Origin: Tritrichomonas musculus
Taxonomy: Eukaryota > Parabasalia > Tritrichomonadida > Tritrichomonadidae
Length of the DNA: 64,000 nucleotides
NCBI GenBank assembly: GCA_039105265.1
Contig: JAPFFF010000007.1
Coordinates: forward strand, 2,046,001-2,110,000
Direction: 5' to 3'
The notes under the pieces were generated by a model. That model had not been told where the DNA came from. It made no database searches and saw only the letters and a list, made by a program, of their open reading frames with translations. The translations under genes were made by a program, and so were the position numbers. Positions within the stretch are counted from its first letter, which is position 1. Every line of letters starts with the position of its first letter. Below, in pieces: positions 28,484 through 38,136 of the stretch.

Positions 28484-29289
28484 ATCAATTGATCAAAATT
28501 TTAAACCGTTATTTGAAGCCACATTGAAACCTCATAAAATATTTTTTATTTTTTTCATTTTCTAGTAAAGGAAAATAAACCAAATTTTGAATTTACATGA
28601 TAATTTAATTACTAATATGAAATACATTTGAATAATTAGAATAATAAAAATATTTGTATACTTATATATAATTATTCATCTTATGAATGATAAACCAATA
28701 ATTTATATAATATATTAATGAATATTTAGCTTATATTTATATTTAAAATTTAAAATTTATAATTTTTTATCAAGATATAAGTTAATTATTTTTATTAAAT
28801 TGAATTAAACACGATCATTTATTCTATATATACATTTAAAGATTTATTTTATAAAAAATATCATTTGTATCAGTAAATATTCAATTTTTTTAATATTCAT
28901 ACTATTTTATTTTTAAATTTATAAATTTTAAACCATTTTTATCTATAAAAAACTGTTTATAGGTAAGATATTTAAATTTCAAATGTTTTCAAAATACAAT
29001 AGAATATTTTGTGAGTATTTTAACAAATGTGTTTTAGCTATAGAGTATACTAAAATATTCACGCTACCGTGATCAATTTTCCATGAATTTGATTTGAATA
29101 TTATTTTAAGAATATGCTACTTTAATGGACCTAGCGCTTTTATCTAAACTTAGATAAGTTGTTTTTTAATAAACGGATAAACATGATCCATAAAATATAA
29201 TTCATTCAAAAAAATTGTAGATGAAATTTTGAATTAAATAGAAAAAGTTATATATTTTATCTCTGAATAATCTTCTTAAAATTTAACAC
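28484..29289. other. Shared promoter region of WDR35 and NAP1 genes
   Basis: About 800 bases of A/T-rich DNA between two divergent genes. No open frame for the missing WDR35 N-terminus was seen on the minus strand. No other feature is recognised apart from the initiator-like site at its right end. Confidence 0.55.
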
Positions 29290-29294
29290 TCATA
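29290..29294 (+). promoter_or_regulatory. Initiator-like TCATA touching the NAP1 ATG
   Basis: TCATA matches TCA-Py-(T/A) and ends directly before the ATG at 29295. If used, the leader would be only about three bases, which is extreme even for a trichomonad, so an alternative start is possible. Confidence 0.3.
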
Positions 29295-32200
29295 ATGGAT
29301 AAAAAGGGAAAGCATTCAGATAAAAAGAAAGTTAATACAACAGTTCCTAAACCAGGAATACCCATTCCTAAAAGTTTTAATCAAAGCACGATAAGTAACG
29401 AAGTTGAACTTTTACAACCATTAACACCAGAAGTTGTGGCACCTGCAGCTCAAATAAGTTTTGCAGCACCACCTACATTTGCTCGAAATGATGTACCTTC
29501 TGGAACTTTAAATCCCCAAACGGAATTGAAGCATATTGAGATATTGCAAAAAATGATAGATACAGCATCTGAATTTATTCCATTTTTATACAGTTATCGT
29601 TCTATTAGCAAAGCAATTAATAGTGATAAGATTCCAGACGATCAAAAAATTATCAAAAATACTTTAGACAAAAAACTTGACAAAGATCAAGTTTTCCAAA
29701 TTTTTAGCCAAATTTTTGAAGCACCATTTCAGAAATTAAACGAATTAATGAAATTTTGCAATGATGCATCTGACGTTATTCAAAAAGCTATTAATAATGT
29801 CCAAGAACCTTCCAACGTATTTTTCAAGTATTTTACTCAATTGCTAGACTACCTCTTTAATATTGATAACTTAAAATTAGTTAAAACAGGCATAACAAAC
29901 GATTTATCATTTTATAAACGAAAGTTTACTGCAGAAGATCAAGGCATTTCCACAGTTAGCACTATGCAAGTATGGCTTTCAACAAAAAATTCAATCCTTT
30001 ATCAGCTTAAATCACAAAAAAATATTTTTAACTTTTACCAAAAATATCTTGAATATTGCATTAACGCAGACAGTAATTCATTTCTATTACCAAAAGAACA
30101 CAATTCGTTGGTTATTGGTATAACATGCGCTCTTTTCGTTGCTGGTGGAAAAATATATGAACAACCAATAGCGCATAAAGCTTTGGAAATTATTGAGAAA
30201 AACTGTATTATCCCTCTTTATGCCGAAAACAGTTTTGCGCCAGGATATTTGCTAGCAGAATCTGAAGGCTTTCAAGGAAAAGGCAAAAATATCGCAACAA
30301 CCGCAGAAATGATCAAAACTCACGAATCAGAATATTTAATTAAAAACAAAATGGACAAATATCGTGAAATGTATAGGCAATCATTGAAAATCACATCATC
30401 TCTGAGCAATCAATCTGAAATAAAAGAAAAAAATCTTTTAGTCCTATTATCAAACGCAGCAGAAATGGCCAATGCAATTTCTCTTCAGTTTGCTTTTAAG
30501 ATGGTATGTCTCAAACAAGTTGATTCCTCAGAAAAAGTATCAAATTATGATCGAGGTATTCGATTGAACTACACTAGTGATGATTTTGATGCTCTCATTG
30601 AACTTATTGGATATGTTAAAACATTATCTTCAACCGCTATTGAAGCAGAACAAAAAATTAGTGAATATGTTACTAAAACAGCCAATCACTGCATGCAAAA
30701 CTTCCTTGTCAATGATATTGAAAAGTTAATGATTCAATGTGGTGAAGACAAAGAAGCCATTAATATTTTATCAGCAATACGCGATACCTTTGTTTATTGG
30801 CATGGAGGATCTCCACCAAAATTATCAAAGAAAAAGGTTAAGGATTTTGAAGAACATACAATACTTGATACAACAGCTGCTCTCACTGATCATTTAATTG
30901 AAACACTTTACGTCTCAATTCAAGATATCGTTAAATCAGATTCAATATTCATGAAAAAGCATGGCAAATTTGGTAAACATATCTCAAGTTCAAAAGATAC
31001 AGCTATTTACACAAACTTTTTAGAAAAATGCGATAATTATCTACATTTAATTAATTACAGCGAACAAGTCCGTAATTCTACAAACTTAGGTGCTCTTTGG
31101 TATCGAGAAATGTTTCTTGATATTGATCAAATTATTCAATTTCCAGTTCGTTCATCTTTGCCATTTATTTTAGCAGAACATTTGTTAAACATCAGCGGAG
31201 TCCCAGCTTTGCATGATTCGATGATGTATCCATTTGAAATTTACAACGATGCAGCATATTTAGCTTTGAATACATTTAAGTCACAGTATTTGTATCGTGA
31301 AATAGAAGCAGAAGTATCGTTATGTATTGATATGATTGCATTTACATTTAGTGAAACTTTTTATCGTTTTGCACGTGAAAACGCAGCAGCAATTGAACTT
31401 CCTAACAGCTGTGCAGGCAAAATCGTTCCTACTCCAATGAGATACAATATTATTGTCCTTCAAAATAAATTAATGCTTCTTGGTTCTCAAGTTGACTTTA
31501 ATGAAGTTACAACAGAAAAATTAAATGAAAAAATGCAAAAAGAACTTGAATCCTACATTGAACTGCTTACTGATGTTAGACTTGCATCATATGTTTCACA
31601 TCTTGTTAGAGTGACTCGAACTGCACACAGCTTCCTTGTTGAAAATCATCTTTTAATGGATCCATTTGATACAATTTGGCAACGTGCCATCGCTTTCACC
31701 AATCCTTTATCACTTGAATCTCGACTTGTTGCATTTGTTTCAAAAGGAATCGATTTCGCACATTACAGATTTAATAGTGTTACCCATCGTTTTGTTTGCA
31801 ACAAAGAATTAATGTTATTACCAGTCACAACTGAAAAATGGGCAACTGTTTACTCAGCAATCCATGAAATGGATAAAAATTGTCTCGGAACGTTACACTT
31901 TATCGCTCTTCATGAGCTTTTGTCAGATGGTGAAATATGTATTTTTATTGAAAAAATTACATATGAATTAGAAGAAGAATTAAATAAATTTATAGATTCA
32001 TATACAAAAGTTGCATCAGTTTTACAATTACTTCCACCAATTAATAAAGATGAATTGCTTAGCTATTACAATTTCAATAGTGATGCATACCATTCATTCC
32101 ATCATCCTTCGTTAAGACAACTTTATCATTCAATGAGAATTATTGGCAATATTGTATCTTATGTATGGTGCTTAGAATTACAATTGGACGTTTCTCCTTC

Positions 32201-32654
32201 TGGAAAATCATTACTTTCACCTATTTTAATGATGATTCGTCAATTTTTATATGAAAACTATCAGCTGTTCATTCAACCACCTGAATTAGACATTGAATCT
32301 TCATCCACTCATCGTTCTTTCGCTTCTTTGTGGACAATTCTCGAATTTTTAATGTGTTCACCAAGAAGTGTGAAAATGGGCGATTCTGGATCTGCTCAAC
32401 CACTTGAGGCTTTCGGAGATGGTCCAATTATTTGCGCTAATTTAATCATTGAAATTTGCAATCAAACACCATACGAAATTTTCGATTCGATGAATGACCG
32501 TTCAATTGGTTTGAATTACACACAAGATTCAAAGATTATGGGCCATGCGGAATTACAAACTTATTTGAAATTCGTAGATTATTCTCAGCAAGCAGCAAGT
32601 TTTGCTAGATTTTTAGCTTCACCTTATAAAATTGAGAACCAACCTGAAGCTTAG
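29295..32654 (+). CDS. NCKAP1: NAP1/HEM (Nck-associated protein 1), WAVE complex subunit (1119 aa)
   Basis: NAP1 pairs with SRA1/CYFIP to form the backbone of the WAVE complex, which passes Rac signals to Arp2/3 and so builds branched actin at the cell edge. The length (1119) equals that of animal and amoebal NAP1 (about 1120-1150), and the helical pattern runs end to end. Family-like stretches include LWYREMFLDIDQIIQFPVRS, SLPFILAEHLLN, PFEIYNDAAYLALNTFKSQY followed by LYREIEAEVSLCIDMIAF, and YRFARENAAAIELP. The first 60 residues are a basic then Pro/Ala-rich disordered leader. Presence of NAP1 implies a working WAVE pathway, which suits the amoeboid shape change of trichomonads. No introns are visible. 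Confidence 0.92.
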   Translation: MDKKGKHSDKKKVNTTVPKPGIPIPKSFNQSTISNEVELLQPLTPEVVAPAAQISFAAPPTFARNDVPSGTLNPQTELKHIEILQKMIDTASEFIPFLYSYRSISKAINSDKIPDDQKIIKNTLDKKLDKDQVFQIFSQIFEAPFQKLNELMKFCNDASDVIQKAINNVQEPSNVFFKYFTQLLDYLFNIDNLKLVKTGITNDLSFYKRKFTAEDQGISTVSTMQVWLSTKNSILYQLKSQKNIFNFYQKYLEYCINADSNSFLLPKEHNSLVIGITCALFVAGGKIYEQPIAHKALEIIEKNCIIPLYAENSFAPGYLLAESEGFQGKGKNIATTAEMIKTHESEYLIKNKMDKYREMYRQSLKITSSLSNQSEIKEKNLLVLLSNAAEMANAISLQFAFKMVCLKQVDSSEKVSNYDRGIRLNYTSDDFDALIELIGYVKTLSSTAIEAEQKISEYVTKTANHCMQNFLVNDIEKLMIQCGEDKEAINILSAIRDTFVYWHGGSPPKLSKKKVKDFEEHTILDTTAALTDHLIETLYVSIQDIVKSDSIFMKKHGKFGKHISSSKDTAIYTNFLEKCDNYLHLINYSEQVRNSTNLGALWYREMFLDIDQIIQFPVRSSLPFILAEHLLNISGVPALHDSMMYPFEIYNDAAYLALNTFKSQYLYREIEAEVSLCIDMIAFTFSETFYRFARENAAAIELPNSCAGKIVPTPMRYNIIVLQNKLMLLGSQVDFNEVTTEKLNEKMQKELESYIELLTDVRLASYVSHLVRVTRTAHSFLVENHLLMDPFDTIWQRAIAFTNPLSLESRLVAFVSKGIDFAHYRFNSVTHRFVCNKELMLLPVTTEKWATVYSAIHEMDKNCLGTLHFIALHELLSDGEICIFIEKITYELEEELNKFIDSYTKVASVLQLLPPINKDELLSYYNFNSDAYHSFHHPSLRQLYHSMRIIGNIVSYVWCLELQLDVSPSGKSLLSPILMMIRQFLYENYQLFIQPPELDIESSSTHRSFASLWTILEFLMCSPRSVKMGDSGSAQPLEAFGDGPIICANLIIEICNQTPYEIFDSMNDRSIGLNYTQDSKIMGHAELQTYLKFVDYSQQAASFARFLASPYKIENQPEA

Positions 32655-33411
32655 AAAAAAAATTAAAAAGTAATTTTATTTTATTTTTTACCATCAAATA
32701 AAAAATCTTTATATATCATTATTAACTTTTTTGATGAACATCAAGTGTTACATTAAAAACCTATTTTACTGTGTATAAATATATGATTGATAAATACTAT
32801 TTATTTTAAATTCATTTGTGAATCGTTAAAAAAGATTTTCATGTTGAAAAAACAAAGATATAATAGTTTTATATTTTTATCACTATATAAAACTTATATT
32901 ATGCTAGGTTTCAATTAAGTTGTTTTTAAAATAATTAGATTTAACGAGATACATACATATTTTTTTTTTTTTTTTTGATTATAATTCAAAAATTAAAGAT
33001 ATTCAATTTTTTTCTTTTATTTGGCATAATTCTAGCCATATATTTTAATACAATTTAATAATAAATGAAATTTATGATATATATAAATATACAATTAGAC
33101 ATAATATGTTAATAAGGGATAAATATAATGAAATATAATTAAATATTAGGAAAAACATTAATATATTTTTTATTTTTATTTTTTTTTATTGAAAAAATTC
33201 AATTGATGATCAACAATGAAAAAAATATAACGATAACTTTTATTTTACTTTTTCATTCCAAAATATTATGTTAAAGAGTAAAATCTATAAAAAATTATTT
33301 GGTTTAGTGAGAAAATTTTCAATACAATTAAAAAAATTGAACTTCACTTATGAAATGAAACAATCAAAAATAAAATAATGATATTCTCAAAAAGCCGTAA
33401 TTATATTCATA
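32655..33411. other. Intergenic, no gene seen
   Basis: About 760 bases of A/T-rich DNA with a poly-T run at 32960-32976. Nothing else is recognised. Confidence 0.6.
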
Positions 33412-33416
33412 TCACA
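33412..33416 (+). promoter_or_regulatory. Initiator-like TCACA upstream of flavodoxin
   Basis: TCACA fits TCA-Py-(T/A), with its A ten bases before the ATG at 33424. A second candidate, TCATA, lies at 33407-33411. Confidence 0.45.
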
Positions 33417-33423
33417 TAAGATC

Positions 33424-33933
33424 ATGCTATTAAAAGTTTTGATCATTGTTTTCTCAAGAACGGGAACATCTTCAAAAGTTGCTAACTATATCAAAGAGGT
33501 AACTGGAGGCGATATTTTCAACGTTACAAGCCTTGTTGATTATTCAGGAGTCAGTGGCTACCTTAAAGGCTGCTACCATCAATTAGCTGGAACAATTCCA
33601 GACATCAAAGAAGTACCAGATGTTGATGATTATGACTTTATTTATATTGGTGGTCCAACTTGGGCATGGAAACCAGCAGGCCCTATTCTCAAAGTTCTTG
33701 AAGAAGTTGATTTCAAAAATAAGAAAGTTGCACCATTCCTTGTGAGCCAAGGTAACTATGGATCATACTTCGAGAAGTTTAAAGATGCAGCCAAAAATGC
33801 TGACATTGTTAGTGAAGGTGCATTTAAAGGTGCAGAGAGAATGAAAGAATCCGAGCTCAAAGAATTAGTTGTTAAATGGGCAACCAAATTAACAAAACCA
33901 GAACCAGCTAAAGAAAAACAAAAAGAACTTTAA
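33424..33933 (+). CDS. Flavodoxin-fold protein (169 aa)
   Basis: A single flavodoxin domain. The FMN phosphate loop is FSRTGTSSKVA at residues 9-19, and the flavin-stacking loops are IYIGGPTWAWKPAG around 77-91 (Trp residues in the usual place) and LVSQGNYGSYF around 107-117. This pattern is that of flavodoxin-like proteins of about 160 residues found in bacteria and anaerobic protists. It should bind FMN and carry electrons; with no targeting signal seen it may be cytosolic, though hydrogenosomal use cannot be excluded. The tail is a Lys/Glu/Pro-rich stretch of about 15 residues. The higher G+C of the gene and its initiator-like motif suggest good expression. The stop gives TAAA. A bacterial origin is possible but not shown here. 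Confidence 0.88.
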   Translation: MLLKVLIIVFSRTGTSSKVANYIKEVTGGDIFNVTSLVDYSGVSGYLKGCYHQLAGTIPDIKEVPDVDDYDFIYIGGPTWAWKPAGPILKVLEEVDFKNKKVAPFLVSQGNYGSYFEKFKDAAKNADIVSEGAFKGAERMKESELKELVVKWATKLTKPEPAKEKQKEL

Positions 33934-34092
33934 ATCAAAATCTTTTTACACAATTATAAGCATTTTCTTTCAAGAATACTTAATGATTAACACACTATTT
34001 TAATGCATATGCTTGAATATATATATATATAATAAAGATCATTTTTATTTGTAGATTATGAGTAATCTATTTTATAAAAAAGAAAAAAATCC

Positions 34093-34164
34093 TTCCGACA
34101 CGGGGAGTCGAACCCCGATCCCGTGGATGAAAACCACGTATCCTAACCGCTGAACGATGTCGGA
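34093..34164 (-). tRNA. tRNA-Glu (UUC)
   Basis: On the minus strand the acceptor stem TCCGACA pairs with TGTCGGA. The anticodon stem CGTGG/CCACG encloses loop TTTTCAT, giving anticodon UUC, and the T arm is CGGGG-TTCGACT-CCCCG. No intron. It is the same in sequence as the copy at 46456-46527. It lies between the flavodoxin and Sel1 genes. Confidence 0.97.
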
Positions 34165-34329
34165 TATCCATTTAAGAAAAGATTATTTAATTAGAAATAA
34201 TAAAATATTTTCAAACTTTATTAAAGCTTTTCCTTATTCACCAAATAGAATTAATATTTATAAATTGATATAAAATAATAATGACAATACTAAATATTTT
34301 ATACTTCAAGTAAACAAAACAAACAATAT

Positions 34330-35922
34330 TTATTCAGATTCAGACAATAATTTTCTATATTTTAACGCTTCTTCTACATGCTTTACACCACCAATACCTT
34401 CTTCAAGAAAGCGTGCATAATTATCAATACCATCCTTATCACCAAGATCAGCTGACAATTTATAATATTTTCTGGCTTCAACAAGATTCTTTGAAACACC
34501 ACTTCCTGATTCGAGGAGTTGTGCCAATGTATACATAGCATAGCTGTCGCCAAGATCAGCTGCCATTCTCATGAATCTCGCTCCTTCAGCCAAATTCTGA
34601 GGAAATTGATCCCCATCAAGAAGCATTGCTCCATAATAAGCTATACAATAAGTACTTTGAGCTTCTATTCCGAGTTTCAAGTAAGATCTAAGCAGCTCAA
34701 TATTAAAAGTGATACCTTTTTCATCTACAATGTTTGATACAAAATCTTCAATTGCCAGTACATTTCCATGATCAGCAGCATATTTTATGTATTTGTTTCC
34801 CTCAACTGGATTTGCAAGCATTCCAGCCTCTGGTTCACCATTACAAATCAATTTCCCAAGAGTTTTAGCAGCTAGCATATTTCCTTCTTCAATGGCCATT
34901 TTGTAATATCGTATCGCTTCATTGAAGTTCTTTTCAATACCTTCACCAAATTGAAGATCAGCGGCATAATTATTCATTCCCCAATGGTTACCAGCATCTG
35001 CAGCCATTTTGAAGTAATGATTGGCCATCTCTTTATTTGATTCGATACCACAATCTCCATAATATAAAGTATATCCATAACCAATCATTCCTTGAGGATT
35101 TCCTCGATCACATGAAAATTTGACAAGCCGAAGGCCTTCTTTTTCGTTTTTGGCAACACCTTTTCCATCAATTAACATACCACCATAAAGTTCACTTCCA
35201 GTTAAACTTCCTCTTTGCGAAGCTTTCTTGAAATATTTAACAGCTTTTTCATTGTCTATCTTGACGACTCCTAAACCAAGCTTGTAATAAATGCCATATA
35301 AAGCCATTGCTTCAATATTTCCAAGATCTGTTGCACGTTTAAAATATTTGAATGCTTCATTAAAATCACGAGTAATTGATCCAAATTTGTTTTTCTTCTC
35401 CTTTTCACATAAGGTTGCATACAAAACCATGGCATCAACATTTCCCGAAAAATTAATATCGTCAGCAGCTTCTTTGGACAATTTTTTTGATATAACATAG
35501 TCAACATTTGAATCATCAAAACCATTTGGCCCACAGGTGCGACAAGAATATTGTATTTGAGCGATTGTAAATTTTGCATATGAACTGTTGCTTTTAATAA
35601 TTGCTTGATTAAGAACTTCAATTGCTTTTTCTTCGTCTTTGGGGATGAGCTCTCCTTTAAATAATATTGTCCCAAATAATTCCATAGCTTCAACGTTTTC
35701 AAGCTCAACTGCTTTCTCCAAATATTTAATCCCAATTTCAATATTTTGCGGGAAATTATTAATTCCTTCAAGAAAAGAGCGACAAAGATATAATATTGAA
35801 TCGCTATCACTTATATCTGCTTGCAATACTTGAGCTTGACATACTGCATTAAGATTTTGGAATATTGTTGGGCTAATATATTGCTGATAGAAAAAAGATA
35901 TGTCATTCTTGTCCTCCATCAA
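34330..35922 (-). CDS. Sel1-like repeat protein (530 aa)
   Basis: After about 45 N-terminal residues the protein consists of some 12 Sel1-like repeats of about 36 residues, for example GNIEAMALYGIYYKLGLGV and GDSYAMYTLAQLLESGSGV, each with the A-x-x-x-YG-x-x-L-x-x-G and K-A-x-x-Y-x-K-A-A signatures. Sel1 repeats form an alpha-solenoid that binds other proteins; in animals SEL1L acts in ER-associated degradation, but this protein has no signal peptide or membrane helix, so a cytosolic adaptor is likelier. There is no kinase or other domain attached, unlike many trichomonad Sel1 proteins. The first of two adjacent Met codons is taken as the start. A 29-base poly-T run lies about 95 bases upstream on the genomic plus strand. 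The stop gives TAAA. Confidence 0.92.
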   Translation of the reverse strand: MMEDKNDISFFYQQYISPTIFQNLNAVCQAQVLQADISDSDSILYLCRSFLEGINNFPQNIEIGIKYLEKAVELENVEAMELFGTILFKGELIPKDEEKAIEVLNQAIIKSNSSYAKFTIAQIQYSCRTCGPNGFDDSNVDYVISKKLSKEAADDINFSGNVDAMVLYATLCEKEKKNKFGSITRDFNEAFKYFKRATDLGNIEAMALYGIYYKLGLGVVKIDNEKAVKYFKKASQRGSLTGSELYGGMLIDGKGVAKNEKEGLRLVKFSCDRGNPQGMIGYGYTLYYGDCGIESNKEMANHYFKMAADAGNHWGMNNYAADLQFGEGIEKNFNEAIRYYKMAIEEGNMLAAKTLGKLICNGEPEAGMLANPVEGNKYIKYAADHGNVLAIEDFVSNIVDEKGITFNIELLRSYLKLGIEAQSTYCIAYYGAMLLDGDQFPQNLAEGARFMRMAADLGDSYAMYTLAQLLESGSGVSKNLVEARKYYKLSADLGDKDGIDNYARFLEEGIGGVKHVEEALKYRKLLSESE

Positions 35923-36014
35923 AAATTGAGAGATTGAATGAAAGTTTTGAAATTTTATAAAATTTTGGTTCTCAAAATTATTTTAAATTTGAGATACTTT
36001 AGTAAGCCTTATAA

Positions 36015-36048
<34 letters not shown>

Positions 36049-36690
36049 TATTTTGAAAAAAAATTAATAGTATTTTTTACATAATAGAGCAGACCCTTAT
36101 CAACCTCAAAACTTTTGAGTTATAAACTTTTTGAATTAAATTATAATAATAAATAAACAGAATTATGCTCAATTCATTTATATATAGTCATGAATAAAAT
36201 TTGATTTTTGCAATTGTTTTTAAAATTGAATCAGTCAAAATCAGCAAGATCAGATACGTAATTTAATAATCTAATTCAAGTCAAAAAAAAAAAACATTTT
36301 CATAAAATATCACAAAATTACAAATTATCTATTTGTTGGTGATGTATCTTTTCTATATGCCTTGGAAATTATTCATTTATAATTATATCGAATAAGATGA
36401 TAATAAAATCTTTGAACTATATAAACAAAACTCAATAAGTTTAAATTGAAGTAATCTAAAAAAGAGTAAAATTAATTACAATTCAAATCTATTTCTAAAG
36501 AAGTTTAAAAATAATGATTTGTCATAACGATAAATTTTAATTTAATTTTTTTTTATCATATGAGGCGAAATTTTATCAACGATATTATAATAACGAGTTT
36601 TTCTCAACTTTTGAGGAAATTTTAAACGTACCCTTTCTGAGGTAACTTTATAAAACAAAAGTTTTTTTTTCTAGTTTACCTTGGAAGAAA
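35923..36690. other. Intergenic between divergent genes, long poly-T
   Basis: About 770 bases with a run of 29 T at 36018-36046, among the longest homopolymers in the window. No gene or RNA is recognised. Confidence 0.6.
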
Positions 36691-37575
36691 ATGTCGAAGC
36701 CGATGGGTATGATGAGCGGATGCTACTTTGTTGGCCGTGCCGAGCTTCTTGAATGGATTAACAATTTATTAAAGCTTAATTATGACAAAGTTGAAGATAC
36801 CTCTAATGGTGCTGCCTTTTGCCAAGTTATTGACGCAATTTATCCTGGTTCAGTACAGCTCGGTCGTGTCAATTACAATGCTGTTTCTGAAGCAGATATG
36901 GTTGAAAACTATAAGATCCTCCAAGATGCTTTCGATAAAAATGGAATTACTCAATATATTGACGTTCCAACTCTTTGTAAGGGACGTTATATGGCTGCTC
37001 TCGAACTTTTCCAATGGATTCATGGCTATTACGAGCAAAAAGGAGGTAATCCTGATTATGATGCTCTTGCCAGACGTCGTCAAACGCATTGCAAAGAACC
37101 AAATGAACGCGGAAGAGTTAATAAAAAGCCTGCAGGAATGGCGAAACGATCAAATGGTGCTACTGGCGTCGGCAGAAATGTTAGAAACCAACCTCCAGCT
37201 GCTAAAGTTAAAGTTGGTGCAATTCCTGGTACTGCAGAAGCTAGAGCAAGCCAAAATCCTCCTAAAGCAAAGAGAGGAGGAGGAGCAGCAGGAGCAGGAG
37301 CCGGACCATCAAGAATGCCAAAAGCAGAATCAACCCCTGCTTCAGATTCAGCTACAGTTACAAAATTAAAAGCTAAAATCGCTGAACTTCAAGATGAAGT
37401 TACCCAAATGAACCAGGAAAGGGACTTTTATTATGAAAAATTGAGAAAAATCGAAGATTTTTGTCAAGAAAATGAAGAAAATGAAATTGTTAAAACTATT
37501 CTCGATATATTATATGAGGCTGACGCAGAACGTGGGTTTTTGCCGCCTGATGAAGAAGAAGAAGGATATGAGTAA
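36691..37575 (+). CDS. EB1: EB1-family microtubule end-binding protein (294 aa)
   Basis: EB1 tracks growing microtubule ends and recruits partners. Residues 12-118 are a calponin-homology domain with the EB1 signatures FVGRAELLEWINNLL, CQVIDAIYPGSVQLGRVNYN, KILQDAF and GRYMAALELFQWIHGYYEQ. A basic Ala/Gly/Pro-rich linker covers about 120-215 and should add microtubule affinity. A coiled coil follows at about 217-250 (TKLKAKIAELQDEVTQMNQE), then the EB1 dimer motif YYEKLRKIEDFCQ up to about 280. The tail is acidic and ends EEEEGYE, so the terminal EEY/F motif that binds CAP-Gly proteins is not exact: the Tyr is preceded by Gly and followed by one Glu. Length is as usual for the family (about 270-330). 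Confidence 0.95.
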   Translation: MSKPMGMMSGCYFVGRAELLEWINNLLKLNYDKVEDTSNGAAFCQVIDAIYPGSVQLGRVNYNAVSEADMVENYKILQDAFDKNGITQYIDVPTLCKGRYMAALELFQWIHGYYEQKGGNPDYDALARRRQTHCKEPNERGRVNKKPAGMAKRSNGATGVGRNVRNQPPAAKVKVGAIPGTAEARASQNPPKAKRGGGAAGAGAGPSRMPKAESTPASDSATVTKLKAKIAELQDEVTQMNQERDFYYEKLRKIEDFCQENEENEIVKTILDILYEADAERGFLPPDEEEEGYE

Positions 37576-38136
37576 TTTTTTCATTAATTAAAACCATTAA
37601 AATGGATAGATTTTTCCTTTAAAGTATGATTAAAACAATCTTTTTATCAAATTTGTTTTTCACATTAATATTCATATTAATAACTAGTTGATGTTTTCAT
37701 TATTATAAGAAATATCTGTTAATTTTAGTTGTATTTCATGAAATATTTTTGCATTTATTATGCTTGCATCTTAGTTTCATAAATATGGTTATATTCAAAA
37801 TATTAAACAAAATTTTCGTTTATACTTATTTTAATGCGATTTAATATTAATTTCATGTTTATTATAATAATTTCTAATTCGACTACATATTTTTTTATGA
37901 GTCAGCCAAAATAGTGATATGAATCAATTAAATAAAAAAGACTTTTTTCTCTAATTGAAAATATATATTTATTTGATTTTACTGAATATAATTTTTCGTT
38001 TTTTGACCTATTTTATTTATTTTGTCATAAGAAAAGTGTATGATATAAATATCAATTAATTATTGAAATAAAAAACAACACATAACTTTTTGATATATTA
38101 AGGATTTTCAAAAAGTTTTACGTATAAAAGATATTG
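37576..38136. other. Intergenic, no gene seen
   Basis: About 560 bases of A/T-rich DNA between two plus-strand genes. Nothing is recognised. Confidence 0.6.

Noticed and set aside
35271-35810. 179-codon minus-strand frame
   Set aside because: It overlaps the Sel1-repeat gene in another frame; the Sel1 frame has clear repeats.
38134-38136. TTG as start of the BEACH gene
   Set aside because: An ATG follows at once at 38137, so there is no reason to use the TTG.
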